This document shows positions 5,302 through 6,405 of a stretch of DNA of 6,405 bases, piece after piece. The first letter of the stretch is position 1, and every line of letters begins with the position of its first letter. The position numbers were made by a program, and so were the translations under genes. The notes beneath the pieces are model-generated. The model saw nothing but the letters and a program-made list of their open reading frames with translations, did not search any database and was not told the origin of the DNA. Source of the DNA: Actinomycetota bacterium (GTDB lineage: Bacteria > Actinomycetota > Acidimicrobiia > Acidimicrobiales > Ilumatobacteraceae); assembly GCA_009703975.1 (NCBI GenBank), contig WLFB01000079.1:1-6405 (forward strand), written 5' to 3'.

Positions 5302-6405
5302 TTAGTGATTTGTCAATGTCTTATAGTCGTCTAGATCTTTCAGTCGACAGCCATTATTCGTAAATACTCCGTACCGGAGTTCAGCTGTGACGTCGAGAAA
5401 ACCGTCAAAGAGTAGACCGGACAAAATTCCGTCGACTCGAAAGGCATCGATAAACCCAGACTTTGGATCGTTGGATCTAAATGTAATGCAATTACTGAAC
5501 TCAAGAGGAAGAATCAACATCGACTTTCCAGGAGAGCTCGCCTCTATTCGAAGGTCGCCACCCTTTAGCGTGAGTTTTGAATTGCTCGCCTTGACGAGAT
5601 TATTGATTAACGGTTCATAAACAACAACATCACTCGTGAGAGAAAAATCACTACGGTCCATCGTCTCGAACGTCTCGTCTAATGATTCAGCGACATAAGA
5701 CTTCGTAGGAGAATAATTACCAAGATTTGTATTTTTCAAAGGTATTAAAAAATCGTTCGCAGAAAACTTAAATGGAGGTTCCGAGTTGTCGCCACCAAAA
5801 TCAGCTTGTAGCGAATTCAGTGAGTCTGTTCTCATATATTTCACACCCAAAAGACTGTAGATATCAGAGCTTCTCGTCGCGAACTTGTAGTGATTTCTGA
5901 TCTGTGTTGTTTTCGGGTCAAACAAATAGTGTTCATAAAAATCAAAAGATAGCGGTGTCACCAAATGAGAAATATCATTTAACGCTGGTATCCGTGCGAA
6001 AAACAACGCTTCAAAGTCTGTTGTTTCTTTAACGTCGATCACTCGACCCTTGAATTGACTTTCGGGCAGAAGAGCGATTTGCTCAGCCAAAAAAATTTCA
6101 GCATCGTCCAGTGATGCCGTCAACGAACGACTTTGACTTCCAAGGTTTCTAACGTCACTTGATGTCAAGGCAACAATCAGAAAAACAGTAATTGGTATAT
6201 AAATAACTGTTTTTGCCAGGTAATTTTTAACGGTCACCAAATTCGGAGACTTCAACAAAGATGCGATGAACGAAAAAATCGCGATGGTGATTTGCGAAAC
6301 TGCCGCTGCATAAAGTGGAGCTAAAAACCATACTAAATAAATATGTCTGGGCCCCAATTCGAAATCCCATTGCCGTTGCCATAGTCGATAAACGAATAAA
6401 AATGA
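5302..6405 (-). CDS. YfhO-like polytopic membrane protein, 5' end outside window
   Basis: The reading frame is open to the right edge, giving 367 visible residues; a TTG at 6357 is internal rather than a convincing start. Visible residues about 21-52 (HIYLVWFLAPLYAAAVSQ onward) and 62-84 (TVIYIPITVFLIVALTSS) form two membrane segments. About 280 mainly soluble residues follow, presumably outside the membrane. The layout recalls the YfhO family (GT-C fold, implicated in Bacillus in lipoteichoic acid glycosylation): last helices, then a domain with SDIYSLLGVKYMRTDS resembling DLLNVKYV. Next comes SYVAESLDETFETM with SDVVVYEP, and then a beta domain with LRIEASSPGKSMLILPLEFS and AFRVDGILSGLLFDG. 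These are family-pattern resemblances from memory, without an alignment. The catalytic loops, if any, would be in the missing N-terminal part. A role in cell-surface glycan or lipid-linked sugar transfer is plausible but unproven. Confidence 0.6.
   Translation of the reverse strand, partial: SFLFVYRLWQRQWDFELGPRHIYLVWFLAPLYAAAVSQITIAIFSFIASLLKSPNLVTVKNYLAKTVIYIPITVFLIVALTSSDVRNLGSQSRSLTASLDDAEIFLAEQIALLPESQFKGRVIDVKETTDFEALFFARIPALNDISHLVTPLSFDFYEHYLFDPKTTQIRNHYKFATRSSDIYSLLGVKYMRTDSLNSLQADFGGDNSEPPFKFSANDFLIPLKNTNLGNYSPTKSYVAESLDETFETMDRSDFSLTSDVVVYEPLINNLVKASNSKLTLKGGDLRIEASSPGKSMLILPLEFSNCITFRSNDPKSGFIDAFRVDGILSGLLFDGFLDVTAELRYGVFTNNGCRLKDLDDYKTLTNH

Noticed and set aside
5387..5620. Plus-strand ORF of 77 codons
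   Set aside because: It is antisense to the extracytoplasmic domain of the membrane protein and has no supporting signal.
6355..6357. TTG as the start of the membrane protein
   Set aside because: The frame stays open to the window edge and the family needs many more N-terminal membrane helices, so the true start is upstream.

Overview
The window is a fully coding stretch in which every convincing gene lies on the minus strand. It reads from the right edge to the left edge: the 3' part of a YfhO-like membrane protein, a degenerate undecaprenyl-diphosphate-synthase (UppS) homologue, recO, glyS, a small antibiotic-biosynthesis-monooxygenase (ABM) domain protein, trpC, trpF and the 5' part of trpB. 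Base composition looks moderate, by eye somewhat under half G+C. A single-chain bacterial/eukaryal-type glycyl-tRNA synthetase, the recO/uppS-like/glyS neighbourhood (known from mycobacteria in a different order) and frequent GTG/TTG starts suggest an actinobacterium. A stand-alone trpF argues against the many Actinobacteria that use PriA for this step, so a lower-GC lineage such as Acidimicrobiia is my best guess. That placement is inference, not proven.

Region 1 (5302-6405) is the C-terminal part of a polytopic membrane protein with a large extracytoplasmic domain; its start is outside the window. After an 83-base gap, region 2 (2551-5218) is a housekeeping run. The UppS-like gene and recO overlap by four bases (stop/start GTGA), and glyS follows after 41 bases. 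These genes concern isoprenoid-carrier-type chemistry (or a relic of it), recombinational repair and translation.

Region 3 (1-2519) is a tryptophan cluster. An ABM-domain gene with the strongest Shine-Dalgarno in the window leads it, followed by trpC (TTG start, 3 bases after the ABM stop), trpF (start abutting the trpC stop) and trpB. TrpF, TrpC and TrpB carry out consecutive late steps (phosphoribosylanthranilate to CdRP to indole-glycerol phosphate to tryptophan). TrpA is expected just beyond the left edge. No trp leader peptide or attenuator fits in the 31-base glyS-ABM gap. Either the trp genes are read through from glyS or they use a weak promoter overlapping the glyS 3' end.

The most unusual item is the UppS-like protein. 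Its C-terminal half, including the terminal R-F-G motif, is clearly cis-prenyltransferase-like, but the catalytic Asp and the Arg/Ser residues that bind isopentenyl diphosphate are replaced. It resembles the logic of the eukaryotic NgBR/Nus1 non-catalytic subunit. No mobile elements, CRISPR arrays, rRNA or tRNA genes were seen.
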